56,924 bases of DNA, taken from the NCBI RefSeq assembly GCF_001758365.1, contig NZ_LZFO01000014.1:1-56924 (forward strand). The letters run 5' to 3'. Below the pieces are notes generated by a model. It saw only the letters and a list, made by a program, of their open reading frames with translations. It was not told the origin of the DNA and searched no databases. The translations under genes and the position numbers were made by a program. This document shows, in pieces, positions 9,487 through 18,514 of this stretch (the stretch's first letter is position 1; every line of letters starts with the position of its first letter). Source of the stretch: Clostridium acetireducens DSM 10703. GTDB lineage: Bacteria; Bacillota; Clostridia; Clostridiales; Clostridiaceae.

Positions 9487-10485
9487 ATGGCGGCATCTAT
9501 TAAAGATGTGGCAAAGGAAGCAGGTGTATCTATTGCTACAGTTTCAAGAGTATTGAATGACATAGATGTAGTGAATGAAGAAACTAAAAAAAAGGTTTTA
9601 AAAGCTATAGATAAATTAGGATATAGACCTAATATTGTTGCTAGAAGTTTAAAAACACAAAAAACAAAAACAGTTGGTATAATTATACCGGATATATCTA
9701 GTCAATTTTATCCTGAAATAGTTAGAGGAGCAGAAGATGTAGCAAATATTTATGATTATAATATAATGCTTTGCAATACTGATTTAGACTTAGAGAAGGA
9801 AATGGAATATCTAAAAGTACTTAAAGAAAAAATGGTAGATGGTGTGCTTTATATGAGTAATTCTTTAGAAAAAAATATAATAGAGCTTATAAATCAATTA
9901 GAAATGCCTTTAGTGCTAGTAGAAACTACAGATAAAGAAAAAATGTTTCCTAGTGTAACTATAGATAATAAAAAGGCAGCTTATGATGCAGTAGAATATT
10001 TAATAAAAAAAGGTAATAGAAAAATTGCTTATATAGGAACACCAGAGATAGCAGTTAATGCTAGTGCCCTTAGATATATGGGATATAAAGAAGCATTACA
10101 AAAGAATAATATTGAAATTAATGAGGATATAATTTATTTTTCAGGTATGAAAGCTAGACATGGATATGAGGGAGTAAATACAATATTAAATAAAACTTGT
10201 ATAGATGCAGTATTTTGTACAAGTGATGAAATAGCTATGGGAGCTATAAATGCTTTAAGAGATAGAAATATGGACGTACCAAGTGAAGTAGAAGTTATAG
10301 GATTTGATAATATTTATGCTTCTTCTATATTTTATCCTAAACTCACTACTGTATCACAACCTATGTACGACATGGGATCAGTTGGAATGAGAATGCTTAT
10401 AAAAATAATAAATAAAGAAAGAATAGAAAAGCAACATTATGTATTAAGTCATGAAATTATAGTGAGAAATTCTTCAAGAAATTAG
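9487..10485 (+). CDS. ccpA: LacI-family regulator, probable catabolite control protein CcpA
   Basis: 332 aa. N-terminal LacI helix-turn-helix (SIKDVAKEAGVSIATVSRVL, residues 4-23), hinge YRPNIVARSLKT, then a periplasmic-binding-type effector domain. CcpA binds cre sites together with HPr-Ser-P and controls carbon use. I start at ATG 9487: AGGAG (9471-9475) lies 11 nt upstream, while the earlier ATG 9466 has no ribosome binding site. Supporting context: as I recall, ccpA also follows ileS in C. acetobutylicum. A specialised sugar-operon repressor is less likely because no sugar genes are adjacent. Confidence 0.75.
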   Translation: MAASIKDVAKEAGVSIATVSRVLNDIDVVNEETKKKVLKAIDKLGYRPNIVARSLKTQKTKTVGIIIPDISSQFYPEIVRGAEDVANIYDYNIMLCNTDLDLEKEMEYLKVLKEKMVDGVLYMSNSLEKNIIELINQLEMPLVLVETTDKEKMFPSVTIDNKKAAYDAVEYLIKKGNRKIAYIGTPEIAVNASALRYMGYKEALQKNNIEINEDIIYFSGMKARHGYEGVNTILNKTCIDAVFCTSDEIAMGAINALRDRNMDVPSEVEVIGFDNIYASSIFYPKLTTVSQPMYDMGSVGMRMLIKIINKERIEKQHYVLSHEIIVRNSSRN

Positions 10486-10520
10486 TGTATATCTTTAAAA
10501 AAAGGTATACACCTTTTTTA
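10485..10520 (+). terminator. intrinsic terminator after ccpA-like gene
   Basis: Stem GTGTATA (10485-10491) with TATACAC (10506-10512) followed by CTTTTTT; it overlaps the last base of the stop codon. Confidence 0.7.
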
Positions 10521-10537
10521 TAAAGAAATTATTTGTT

Positions 10538-10565
10538 TTGAGAAATTTCAATTTTATGGTATAAT
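10538..10565 (+). promoter_or_regulatory. sigma-A-like promoter of the orphan gene
   Basis: TTGAGA (10538-10543), 16-bp spacer, TATAAT (10560-10565), upstream of the 306-aa gene. Confidence 0.6.
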
Positions 10566-10596
10566 TTAACAAAACCTAAAATATAGGGGGATTGCC

Positions 10597-11517
10597 ATGG
10601 AATTAGTTAAAAAAGAAAAATCAAATAGTTTTTTTAATGAAAGAGTTTTTTCGTTAAAAAGTTATATAATGTATAGAGAAACTGATTTAACAAAAAAAAA
10701 TATAAAGAGATTTAAAGAGCTTAATTCAAAGTATAATAAATATATAAATAATTTAAAACATTGGTATATACCTAAAAATTTAAAATGCGATTATGATTTA
10801 ATAATAAGATTATTAAAAGAAGCAAAAAAAAATATACAGTATATAGAAAATAGTGATTTTAAAAATATATTAAAAGTATACTATAATAATGATTTTGCCT
10901 ATAAAGAAATTACATATTTATATTTAAAATGTAAAAATAATTTAAAAGAAATAGTAAGTATAAAAAAACAATTAGATAATCATATAATTTGTATAGCAGA
11001 TAATACAGATATAAATTTGCTTAAAAATGATATTGATAAATTAATAAATAAGTTTAATAATTTTAATAACAAATTGGTAAAACTATGGATAAATTTTGAT
11101 AAAAGCATAGTTAAATATTGTAGAGTAGATTTTCAAAATGTAGATTCTATAGAAAAAGCATATATAATAAAAAATTACATTAAAGCAAGAAATACATTTG
11201 AAAACATTAAAGTTAATTGGAATAATGTTATGTTAAAATACAATGGACCTAAAATAAGAATAGATAGCAATATGAATTTAATGTATATGGAGAGTTTAAT
11301 TAAAAAGTTGGGAGTTATAGTTAATTATAATAGTATATATAAAAGTAATATATTTAAACATTTAAGGAAAGTAAGAATTGGCAAGAAGATAAATTGGTAT
11401 AATAGTAATAGTTATGATTATTTAATTAAATGTGTTTATAGTATAAAATACTTAGAAGAATATAAAAATTTAAAAGCATATATACAAGTTTTAAAAAAGA
11501 TTTCTATAAGTTGTTAA
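10597..11517 (+). CDS. hypothetical Lys/Asn-rich protein
   Basis: 306 aa, not recognised. No signal peptide, no membrane segment and no cysteine motif. The composition is extremely rich in Lys, Asn, Ile and Tyr, and the chain looks largely helical, with coiled-coil-like stretches at residues ~85-180 (LKEIVSIKKQLD, LLKNDIDKLINKFNNF). It has its own promoter and a strong AGGGGGG ribosome binding site. The stop lies 32 nt before the DNA glycosylase start, so the two may share a transcript, but that is weak evidence for a repair role. Base composition is even more A-rich than its neighbours. Confidence 0.7.
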   Translation: MELVKKEKSNSFFNERVFSLKSYIMYRETDLTKKNIKRFKELNSKYNKYINNLKHWYIPKNLKCDYDLIIRLLKEAKKNIQYIENSDFKNILKVYYNNDFAYKEITYLYLKCKNNLKEIVSIKKQLDNHIICIADNTDINLLKNDIDKLINKFNNFNNKLVKLWINFDKSIVKYCRVDFQNVDSIEKAYIIKNYIKARNTFENIKVNWNNVMLKYNGPKIRIDSNMNLMYMESLIKKLGVIVNYNSIYKSNIFKHLRKVRIGKKINWYNSNSYDYLIKCVYSIKYLEEYKNLKAYIQVLKKISISC

Positions 11518-11549
11518 AATTTTATTATAAAATACGTTGGAGTGATATT

Positions 11550-12158
11550 ATGAAGTTAACTAGAGAATTTTATAATAGAGATACTTTGTTGGTGGCTAAA
11601 GAATTATTGGGTAAAGTTTTAGTTCATAATATAAATGGAAAATTAATTTCAGGGAAAATAGTGGAAACAGAAGCTTATATGGGGTTTTATGATAAAGCTG
11701 CTCATGCTTATGGAGGAAAAAGAACTCCTAGAGTTGAAGTTATGTATGGTAAACCAGGTATTTCTTATGTATATTTTGTATATGGTATGCATTATTGTTT
11801 TAATGTAGTCACTAGAGAAGAAGGTATAGCACAAGCTGTTTTAATAAGAGCATTAGAGCCAATATATGGGTTAGATAGTATGGCTAAAAATAGATTTAAT
11901 AAAAATATTAATGAACTAAGTAATTCAAAAATAAAAAATTTAACTAATGGACCTGCTAAATTGTGTAAGGCACTTAAAATAGATAAAAGTTTAAACAAAG
12001 AAGATTTATGTGGGGATACATTGTATATAGAATGTATGGATAATGAAAAATTTAATATTAAGGCGTCTAAAAGAATAGGTATAGATTATGCTGAAGAAGC
12101 AAAAGATTATATGTGGAGATTTTATATAGAAGATAATAAATTTGTATCTATTAAATAA
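11550..12158 (+). CDS. 3-methyladenine (alkyladenine) DNA glycosylase, AAG/MPG family
   Basis: 202 aa, the usual size for bacterial AAG enzymes. Removes alkylated and deaminated purines in base-excision repair. Visible motifs: ELLGKVLVHNINGK at the start, ETEAYMGFYDKAAHAYGG, whose first Glu corresponds to the catalytic residue, then RTPRVEVMYGKPGISYVYFVYGMH (split across two conserved blocks) and NLTNGPAKLCKAL. The start is ATG 11550, preceded by GGAGTGAT; the longer frame from 11511 overlaps the previous gene and lacks a ribosome binding site. Confidence 0.93.
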   Translation: MKLTREFYNRDTLLVAKELLGKVLVHNINGKLISGKIVETEAYMGFYDKAAHAYGGKRTPRVEVMYGKPGISYVYFVYGMHYCFNVVTREEGIAQAVLIRALEPIYGLDSMAKNRFNKNINELSNSKIKNLTNGPAKLCKALKIDKSLNKEDLCGDTLYIECMDNEKFNIKASKRIGIDYAEEAKDYMWRFYIEDNKFVSIK

Positions 12159-12222
12159 AAAGTAACACATGTTATAAAGTTATACATATTATATTTATAT
12201 AGCAATAAGTGGAGAGATTTTA

Positions 12223-13290
12223 TTGGTATATGTATTAATATTAGCAGGTGGAAGAGGAACCAGACTTTATCCTTTATCTAGAACAAGCAATCCTAAGCAA
12301 TTTTTAAAATTAATGAATAATAAAAGTTTTTTAAGAAATACTGTAGACAGGATTAAGTCTATAGCAAAAAAAGAAAATATATATGTAGTAACTAATAAAG
12401 ATTATTTAGAAAAGGTATATAATGAATTGCCAGATTTAAGTAAAGAAAATATATTCTCTGAACCAGAAAATAAAGAAACAGCTACTTGTATAGGATTATC
12501 TGCAGCAAAATTTCTAAAAAAAGATAATGATGCTATTATGGTAGTTCTTCCTTCTGATCATTATATAGAAAATGAAAAAGTGTTTATAGATACATTGAAA
12601 CAGGCTATAGAAGTGGCAGAAAGAAAAAGAGGGCTTATAACTATTGGAGTGAAACCTACAAGAGCAGAAACAGGATATGGATATATTGAAATGGGTGAAA
12701 GAGTAAATGGTGAAATTGCTACTTATAAGGTAGAAAGATTTTTAGAAAAACCTAATTTAGAAGTAGCTAAAGATTTACTACTAAAAGGAACTTATCTATG
12801 GAATAGCGGTATGTTTGTATGGAGAGCAGATGTTTATTTAAGGGAAATGCAAAAATATTTACCTAAAATGTATAAAAGCATGATGAGAATATATAAGTCT
12901 TTAGAAACAGAGGAAGAGTACCAAATTATAAAAGAAGAATATGAAGTAATAAGTGGAATTTCTGTAGACTTTGGTATTATGCAAAAAACAAGAAAAGGTT
13001 ATGTAATAAAATGTGAGTTTGCTTGGGATGATATAGGTACTTTTGAATCTTTAAAAAGGTTTTCAAAGTATTTTAGAGGCAATAATATAAGTGGTAAAGC
13101 TTTTATGGAGCAAAGTGAAAACTGTTCCGTATTTGGAAATGGAAGGTTGGTAATAGGTTTTGGTATAAAAGATTTAATTATAGTAGATTCAGAAGATGTA
13201 GTACTTATTATGGATAAAAATAAAGATCAAGAAATTAAACATTTAGTAAATAAGATAAAAAATGAAGAAGAAATGAAAAAATATTTATAA
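12223..13290 (+). CDS. manC: mannose-1-phosphate guanylyltransferase (GDP-mannose pyrophosphorylase)
   Basis: 355 aa. Transfers GMP from GTP to mannose-1-P to form GDP-mannose. Nucleotidyltransferase signature LAGGRGTRLYPLSR at residues 7-20 followed by NPKQFL; later VVLPSDHYI and VERFLEKP. It lacks the C-terminal mannose-6-P isomerase domain of longer ManC/AlgA proteins. TTG start with GGAGAG eight bases upstream; no ATG is suitable. No other GDP-mannose genes are adjacent, so the sugar sink is unknown; spore or cell-surface glycans are possible. Confidence 0.9.
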   Translation: MVYVLILAGGRGTRLYPLSRTSNPKQFLKLMNNKSFLRNTVDRIKSIAKKENIYVVTNKDYLEKVYNELPDLSKENIFSEPENKETATCIGLSAAKFLKKDNDAIMVVLPSDHYIENEKVFIDTLKQAIEVAERKRGLITIGVKPTRAETGYGYIEMGERVNGEIATYKVERFLEKPNLEVAKDLLLKGTYLWNSGMFVWRADVYLREMQKYLPKMYKSMMRIYKSLETEEEYQIIKEEYEVISGISVDFGIMQKTRKGYVIKCEFAWDDIGTFESLKRFSKYFRGNNISGKAFMEQSENCSVFGNGRLVIGFGIKDLIIVDSEDVVLIMDKNKDQEIKHLVNKIKNEEEMKKYL

Positions 13291-13319
13291 AAGACTAGCT
13301 TTTGTAGGCTAGTCTTTTA
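13289..13319 (+). terminator. intrinsic terminator after manC
   Basis: Stem AAAAGACTAGC (13289-13299) with GCTAGTCTTTT (13308-13318), then ATAATTTTT. Confidence 0.8.
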
Positions 13320-13343
13320 TAATTTTTAAAATTAGTATTAAAT

Positions 13344-13373
13344 TTGAAGTTCTTATTTTAATTATGATATAAT
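13344..13373 (+). promoter_or_regulatory. sigma-A-like promoter of the EamA transporter
   Basis: TTGAAG (13344-13349), 18-bp spacer, TATAAT (13368-13373). Confidence 0.5.
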
Positions 13374-13409
13374 TTTAAAATATATTATTAAAGATAGGAG
13401 CAATGAGAT

Positions 13410-14294
13410 ATGAAAAGAGAGGCAAAGGCAGACTTAAGTTTATTATTTGTAACTATGGTATGGGGAATAACTTTTCCTATAATGAGTGGTATTTTAAAAT
13501 ACATTCCGCCATTTTGTTTAATAGCATTTAGGTATATTATATCAGCTATAATAATGGGAATTATTTTTTATAAAAAAATAGTTAGTATTAATTTAAATGT
13601 GATTAGAAATTCTTTTTATATAGGATTAACTTTATTTCTAGGTACAGCTTTTCAAGTAGTAGGACTTGTTTATACTACACCAAGTAAATCAGGATTTATT
13701 ACTGGACTTAATGTAGTTTTAGTTCCAATATTTATGGCACTTATATACAAGAAAACTCCAGATACTAAAACTGTAACTGGAGTTATTTTATCTATTATAG
13801 GAATTGCTATGATATCTTTAGATGCTAATTACGGAATAAATAAAGGAGATATATATACAATGATTTCTGCAGTAGCTATTGCATTGCAAGTAATAGTTGT
13901 GGATAAGTATGCTAAAAATATAGATGTAATTTCTTTAACATTTATAGAATTTATTATAGTAGGAGTATTTTCATTATTTCCAGCAGTTTTTGTAGAAAAA
14001 TTAAATATGGAATTAAATATTGTTTCTATATTTTCTATATTATTTATGGCTATTTTTTGTACTATAATAGCTTACAATATACAAAATAAAATGCAACCAT
14101 ATACGGAACCTACTCATGCAGCTATAATATTTTTAGGAGAGCCTGTTTTTAGTGCTATATTTTCTGCATTTATAGGAGATAAATTAAATGGAAGTGCATT
14201 AATAGGATGTGCTTTTATTTTAATAAGTATGATTGTTATAAACATAAATTATAAAATGTTAAAAAATTTTTGGTTCAATAAGTCCTCAAAGTAA
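13410..14294 (+). CDS. EamA/DMT-family transporter
   Basis: 294 aa with ten predicted hydrophobic helices in two EamA repeats (about residues 7-137 and 146-283). Family hallmarks: VWGITFPIMS in the first helix, AFRYIISAI, YTTPSKSGFITGLNVVLVPI in repeat one and EPTHAAIIFLGEPVFSAIFS in repeat two. Drug/metabolite superfamily members usually export amino acids or other metabolites; the substrate cannot be read from sequence. AGGAG ribosome binding site, single gene flanked by terminators. Confidence 0.9.
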   Translation: MKREAKADLSLLFVTMVWGITFPIMSGILKYIPPFCLIAFRYIISAIIMGIIFYKKIVSINLNVIRNSFYIGLTLFLGTAFQVVGLVYTTPSKSGFITGLNVVLVPIFMALIYKKTPDTKTVTGVILSIIGIAMISLDANYGINKGDIYTMISAVAIALQVIVVDKYAKNIDVISLTFIEFIIVGVFSLFPAVFVEKLNMELNIVSIFSILFMAIFCTIIAYNIQNKMQPYTEPTHAAIIFLGEPVFSAIFSAFIGDKLNGSALIGCAFILISMIVININYKMLKNFWFNKSSK

Positions 14295-14326
14295 AAAAGT
14301 TGAATTATAAATATATTTTATAAATG

Positions 14327-14351
14327 AAATATTAAATAATTTTTAATATTT
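14327..14351 (+). terminator. A/T-only hairpin, possible terminator
   Basis: AAATATTAAA (14327-14336) pairs with TTTAATATTT (14342-14351) around a 5-nt loop. The stem is all A-T, so the terminator reading is tentative. Confidence 0.4.
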
Positions 14352-14452
14352 TATTAATCATCCCTCAAATTTAATTATATAGTGAATTTAAGTTATATAA
14401 TAGTAATATAGTAATACTATGGGAATTTATAATTAATATCGGGGGGATTCTT

Positions 14453-15832
14453 ATGAAAGTAATTGACATAATGAAAAAAAGTGTGAAAGATTCTTTGATT
14501 AAAAAAGGAACTAAGCTGCTAAGTGAAAACCCGGAAAAAAACATAGAAAAGCTATTTGATGTTATAAGAAAAACAGTAAAAGATAAAGAAAGTATAGAAA
14601 AAATAAATGTTGTATACAACCAATATAAAAATAATACTGCTATTGGCGATTATATACGAAACTTGATGAAAACAGCTGATAGTAATTGCTTGCAAAAGTT
14701 TTTTTCTAACTTTTTTGCTAATGCAGTATGGTATGGTATGCCTAAAAGAGCAAAAATACTTCAAGAAAAAGGTGTAAAATTACCTTTTGTTATACTAATA
14801 AGTCCTTCTATGAGGTGCAATTTAAGCTGTACAGGCTGTTACGCTGCTAATTATAGTAAAGAAGATGATATATGCTATGAAGAAGTAGACAGAATAATAG
14901 GAGAAGCTAGAGAGCTAGGAATTTATTATTTTATAATATTAGGCGGAGAACCATTTTTTATTGATTATATGCTAGATATTTATAAAAAGTATAATGACTG
15001 TATGTTTACTCCTTTTACAAATGGAACTCTTTTTGATGAAAAACTTGCTGATAAAATTAAAAAATTAGGAAATGTTATTCCTATGATATCTTTAGAAGGT
15101 TTTGAAGAAGAAACAGATAAAAGAAGAGGAAAAGGTGTTTTTAAAAAAGTAATGAATACTATGGATTTATTCAAAGATAGAGGAATTTTATTTGGTGTAT
15201 CTACTGCTACAAGTAGAAATAACATAAATACTGTAGTTTCAGATGAATTTATAGATATGCTCATTAAAAAAGGTTCTAAAATGAGTTGGTACTTTATTTT
15301 TATGCCTGTAGGTAATAAACCAGATATTAAACTTATGCTTACACCAGAGCAAAGGATTTATTTAGGTAAAAGAACAAGACAGATAAGAAGTACAAAACCT
15401 TACTTTGTAATAGATTTCTTTAATGATGCTCCTTATGTAGGAGGATGTATTGCTGGAAAATACTATTGCCATATTAATTCTAAAGAAGATTTAGAACCTT
15501 GTATTTTTGCACACTTTGCTACAGAAAATATTAAAGGAAAAAAAGTTATAGATGTATTTAAAAATGAATTTTTTAGAGAATTAATAAATAGACAACCTTA
15601 TGATAGAAATTTATTAAGACCTTGTATGATGATAGATAATCCTAATATAATAAGAGAAGTAGCAGATAAAATAAAAATAAAGCCTACAGATGAAGGTGCA
15701 GAAAAAATGCTTCATGATGAAGATTTTAAGAAAAAATTAGATAAAGTTGCTTCTGACTTTAAACCAGTGGCAGATAAAGCTTGGAAAGAAGATTTTAATG
15801 AAAAAGGTAATTATAAAATGTCTAAAGGTTGA
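14453..15832 (+). CDS. radical SAM protein with probable auxiliary Fe-S site
   Basis: 459 aa. Radical SAM cluster motif CNLSCTGC gives Cys122, Cys126, Cys129, followed by IILGGEPFF (the GGE motif) and the ISLEGFEEETDKRRG segment typical of this family. About 115 residues of helical, charged sequence precede the core. After the barrel come further cysteines (GGCIAGKYYC, EPCIFAHF, LLRPCM), which look like ligands of a SPASM-like second cluster. SPASM proteins often modify peptides or act on protein substrates, but no precursor peptide is encoded next door. The ribosome binding site GGGGGGA is strong. Substrate unknown; possible relatives include HpnH-like and anaerobic maturase proteins. Confidence 0.85.
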   Translation: MKVIDIMKKSVKDSLIKKGTKLLSENPEKNIEKLFDVIRKTVKDKESIEKINVVYNQYKNNTAIGDYIRNLMKTADSNCLQKFFSNFFANAVWYGMPKRAKILQEKGVKLPFVILISPSMRCNLSCTGCYAANYSKEDDICYEEVDRIIGEARELGIYYFIILGGEPFFIDYMLDIYKKYNDCMFTPFTNGTLFDEKLADKIKKLGNVIPMISLEGFEEETDKRRGKGVFKKVMNTMDLFKDRGILFGVSTATSRNNINTVVSDEFIDMLIKKGSKMSWYFIFMPVGNKPDIKLMLTPEQRIYLGKRTRQIRSTKPYFVIDFFNDAPYVGGCIAGKYYCHINSKEDLEPCIFAHFATENIKGKKVIDVFKNEFFRELINRQPYDRNLLRPCMMIDNPNIIREVADKIKIKPTDEGAEKMLHDEDFKKKLDKVASDFKPVADKAWKEDFNEKGNYKMSKG

Positions 15833-15856
15833 TTTACATTATTAATAAGGTAAAAT

Positions 15857-15891
15857 AAAAGTGTAGAATTAATATTCTGCACTTTTATTTT
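15857..15891 (+). terminator. intrinsic terminator after radical SAM gene
   Basis: 13-bp stem (15857-15869 with 15874-15886, one G-U pair), TAAT loop, then ATTTT. Confidence 0.75.
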
Positions 15892-15911
15892 AAATATATG
15901 AGGTGTATTTT

Positions 15912-17213
15912 ATGAAAATAGCAAAAAAGTTTTTGATTTTTATTATTAGCTTAATATTTACATTTAGTATATTTGGATGTACTAAAAAAACAAAAGTAAA
16001 TAATAATGATAAAAAAGAATTTAAAGGAAATATAACTATTGCTACAGCAGGTATATATACAGATATATTGAATTCTATTGCAGAAGATTTTATAAAAGAA
16101 AATCCTAAAGTAAAGATAAATGTAAAATCTGTAGACAGTGATATTGAAAAAATGCCTAGTGATTATGTTAATGACAATAAATTTGATTTAGTACAAATAC
16201 CTAGGGAAAGTTGTAGCTACATAACAAATAAATATTCAGACAAGTTAATGAATTTAACATCTTTGGTTAATTCTTATAAAAGCAAAGGATATTTTTTTAA
16301 TAGCTTTATTAATGAAATTGTTAATGAAGAGGATAATTCTATTTATTGTATGCCTTGGTCTATAAGACCTATAGCTTTATACTACAGAAAAGATATATTT
16401 AAAAAAGCTGGTATAAATCCTGAAAATATAAAAACATGGGATAATTTTATAGAAGCTGGTAAAAAAATAAATGAAGTTTATAATGGAAATGTTAAAATAA
16501 TAGGATTAAAATATGAAGATAGTTATGATATTTTATTATGTATGTTAAATCAATTAGGAGGTCAATTTTATGATTCGAAAGGAAATGTTTATTTATATAA
16601 TGATAAATTATTAAAAGTATTAAATATACAAAAGAAAATGATAAATGAAGATATAGTATTGAATTTAGAAGATAAATGGAATGACAGAATATTTTACTTA
16701 AAGACTAATCAATTAGCTACTGTGCCTTATTCTTTAAGGTATAAAAAAGTTATAAAAGATTGTTTAAAGGATCAGTCAGGTAACTGGGGCATAATGAAGT
16801 TGCCTGCATTTGAAAATGGAGGTAATCAAATAGCTAATTATGACGGGGCTTATTTAGCTATTTCTAAAAATACAAAAAATAAGGATTTATCTATTGAATT
16901 TATGAAATATATTGTAATGAATAATAATGCTAATAAAGTATTACTAAAATATGGTGTATTATCTGGATATAGACCATTTTATAATAATAGTGTATTTGAA
17001 AATAAAGATGATTATTTTCAAATGCAAGTAGAAAGATATTTTGCTAATATAGGAGATAGTAGAATTTTATACTATGGGAAAAATTATCCTTATGTTAAAG
17101 AAAATATAAAATACATATCACTAAAAAATTTGAATAAAGAAAAAAATTTAAAAAGTTTCCTAGAATTAAAGTCTAAAAAATTAGATGAAATTATATACAA
17201 ACAAAAAAAATAG
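15912..17213 (+). CDS. extracellular solute-binding lipoprotein, family 1
   Basis: 433 aa. Lys-start signal peptide with a hydrophobic stretch to a lipobox-like FSIFGC (Cys near residue 23), so probably a membrane-anchored lipoprotein. The remainder matches carbohydrate-type (family 1) ABC solute-binding proteins: IAEDFIKENPKVKINVKS, WDNFIEAGKKIN, YDGAYLAISKNTKNKDLSIEFMKY spread over two lobes. Start at ATG 15912 with AGGTG six bases upstream; the GTG at 15903 is inside the ribosome binding site. No permease or ATPase gene is adjacent, so partners must be elsewhere or it has another role. Confidence 0.85.
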   Translation: MKIAKKFLIFIISLIFTFSIFGCTKKTKVNNNDKKEFKGNITIATAGIYTDILNSIAEDFIKENPKVKINVKSVDSDIEKMPSDYVNDNKFDLVQIPRESCSYITNKYSDKLMNLTSLVNSYKSKGYFFNSFINEIVNEEDNSIYCMPWSIRPIALYYRKDIFKKAGINPENIKTWDNFIEAGKKINEVYNGNVKIIGLKYEDSYDILLCMLNQLGGQFYDSKGNVYLYNDKLLKVLNIQKKMINEDIVLNLEDKWNDRIFYLKTNQLATVPYSLRYKKVIKDCLKDQSGNWGIMKLPAFENGGNQIANYDGAYLAISKNTKNKDLSIEFMKYIVMNNNANKVLLKYGVLSGYRPFYNNSVFENKDDYFQMQVERYFANIGDSRILYYGKNYPYVKENIKYISLKNLNKEKNLKSFLELKSKKLDEIIYKQKK

Positions 17214-17247
17214 GCTATGTTCTTTTGAATATAGCCTATTTTTTTTT
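17208..17247. terminator. bidirectional terminator between convergent genes
   Basis: AAATAGGCTAT (17208-17218) pairs with ATAGCCTATTT (17231-17241); a T run follows on the + strand and an A run precedes it, so it can serve both flanking genes. It overlaps the stop codons of both. Confidence 0.85.
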
Positions 17248-18357
17248 CAAAACTTCTTCGTATATTTTAATGGTAGAAATAGCAGTTTTCTTCCAAGAAA
17301 ATAAAGAAGATTGTTTAATAGATTTATCTATTAAATGATTTTTTGTTTTTTCATCATTTAATACATTTTCTATGGCTAGTTCCAATTCATTTAAATTATA
17401 AGGATTTATTAATATTCCACCCCTTCCCATTACTTCTGGAATAGAAGAAACATTGGAAGCAATAACAGGTGTACCGCAACTCATTGCTTCTAAAGGAGGA
17501 AGTCCAAATCCTTCATAAAAAGATGGATATATAAATAACTCAGCAGCATTATAAAAGAGAGGTAAATATTTTTCAGGAACAAATCCTGTGAAAACTATGT
17601 TTGAACCCATATATAAATTATTGCTTATATCATTTAAATATTTATATTGGTCCGTACATTTCCCTACTATTACTAAATTGTATTTTTTAGTTAATTTTTT
17701 ATAAACTTTAGAAAAAGCTAAAATTAAAGATTTAATATTTTTTCTTGCACTAAAACCACCTAAGTATAATATAAAGGGTTTATCTATGTGATATTTTTCT
17801 TTTATTATATGCTTACATTTTTCTTTATCTAAAGGTTTATATTTTTCATCTGCTGCTAAAGGAGTAACAAATATTTTATTTTCATCTACTGGAAAAAACT
17901 TTAAAATATCTTTTTTAGAATATTCAGATACAGTTATTATAGCATCAGAATCATTAATTATATTTGGCATTTCACGCAAGAATTTCAATAAATAACCTTT
18001 TCCTACTGTTAAGGGCATTATATAAGGGATTAAATCATGTATTGTAACAATTTTTTTGCATTGAATATATTTACAAAATCCTATGCCATTTTGAGGAATG
18101 TGGTATATATCTATTTTATTATCCTTTATATTATTAGGAATATAATATTGTTGAAAAAAATTTTGTTGTTTTTTCCCTGTAAGTATTATATTTGTATTTT
18201 TAGTTTTAAAATTTTCAAAATCTTTTCCAGACCAGTAAAAATGGTAGTGGTTGTTATTATCTAATTTAACTATATTTTTGAATAATTTTTCTGTATAAGT
18301 TCCTATACCAGTACCCTTATACCAGTTAATACCTCTAGCATCAACTGCTATTTTCAT
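17236..18357 (-). CDS. GT4-family glycosyltransferase (spore-coat CotSA-like)
   Basis: 373 aa. GT-B fold: N-terminal [17 protein letters not shown] acceptor-side loop, HIPQNGIG, then the donor domain with [12 protein letters not shown] (197-208) and the EX7E motif EGFGLPPLE (Glu282, Glu290) followed by SCGTPVIAS. Retaining GT4 enzymes transfer nucleotide-sugar residues. It is the paralogue of the gene at 21338-22462 and is divergent from a run of CotS-type genes, the same pairing as B. subtilis cotSA/cotS, so a role in spore-surface glycan assembly is inferred. AGGAGAGGG ribosome binding site. A TAATATATG stretch on the + strand (18383-18391) is a CATANNNTA-type sigma-K -10 on the gene's strand, but I see no good -35. 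Confidence 0.88.
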   Translation of the reverse strand: MKIAVDARGINWYKGTGIGTYTEKLFKNIVKLDNNNHYHFYWSGKDFENFKTKNTNIILTGKKQQNFFQQYYIPNNIKDNKIDIYHIPQNGIGFCKYIQCKKIVTIHDLIPYIMPLTVGKGYLLKFLREMPNIINDSDAIITVSEYSKKDILKFFPVDENKIFVTPLAADEKYKPLDKEKCKHIIKEKYHIDKPFILYLGGFSARKNIKSLILAFSKVYKKLTKKYNLVIVGKCTDQYKYLNDISNNLYMGSNIVFTGFVPEKYLPLFYNAAELFIYPSFYEGFGLPPLEAMSCGTPVIASNVSSIPEVMGRGGILINPYNLNELELAIENVLNDEKTKNHLIDKSIKQSSLFSWKKTAISTIKIYEEVLKKK

Positions 18358-18453
18358 TTAACCCTCTCCTTGAAATTAAATTTAATATATGTTTAATGAA
18401 ATTTCTATTCTTTATTATATTATTATAATAAATCAAAAAATGTTCCATATAGC

Positions 18454-18481
18454 ACATAGATGTTAATTAATTCATATAATA
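18454..18481 (+). promoter_or_regulatory. candidate sigma-K promoter of the CotS operon
   Basis: ACA (18454-18456), 16-bp spacer, CATATAATA (18473-18481), which matches CATANNNTA. It lies 34 nt before the first CotS-type start, where a mother-cell coat gene would have it. Confidence 0.5.
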
Positions 18482-18514
18482 CAAAAAGGAAATAATATTT
18501 TAGGAGGAAACTTC

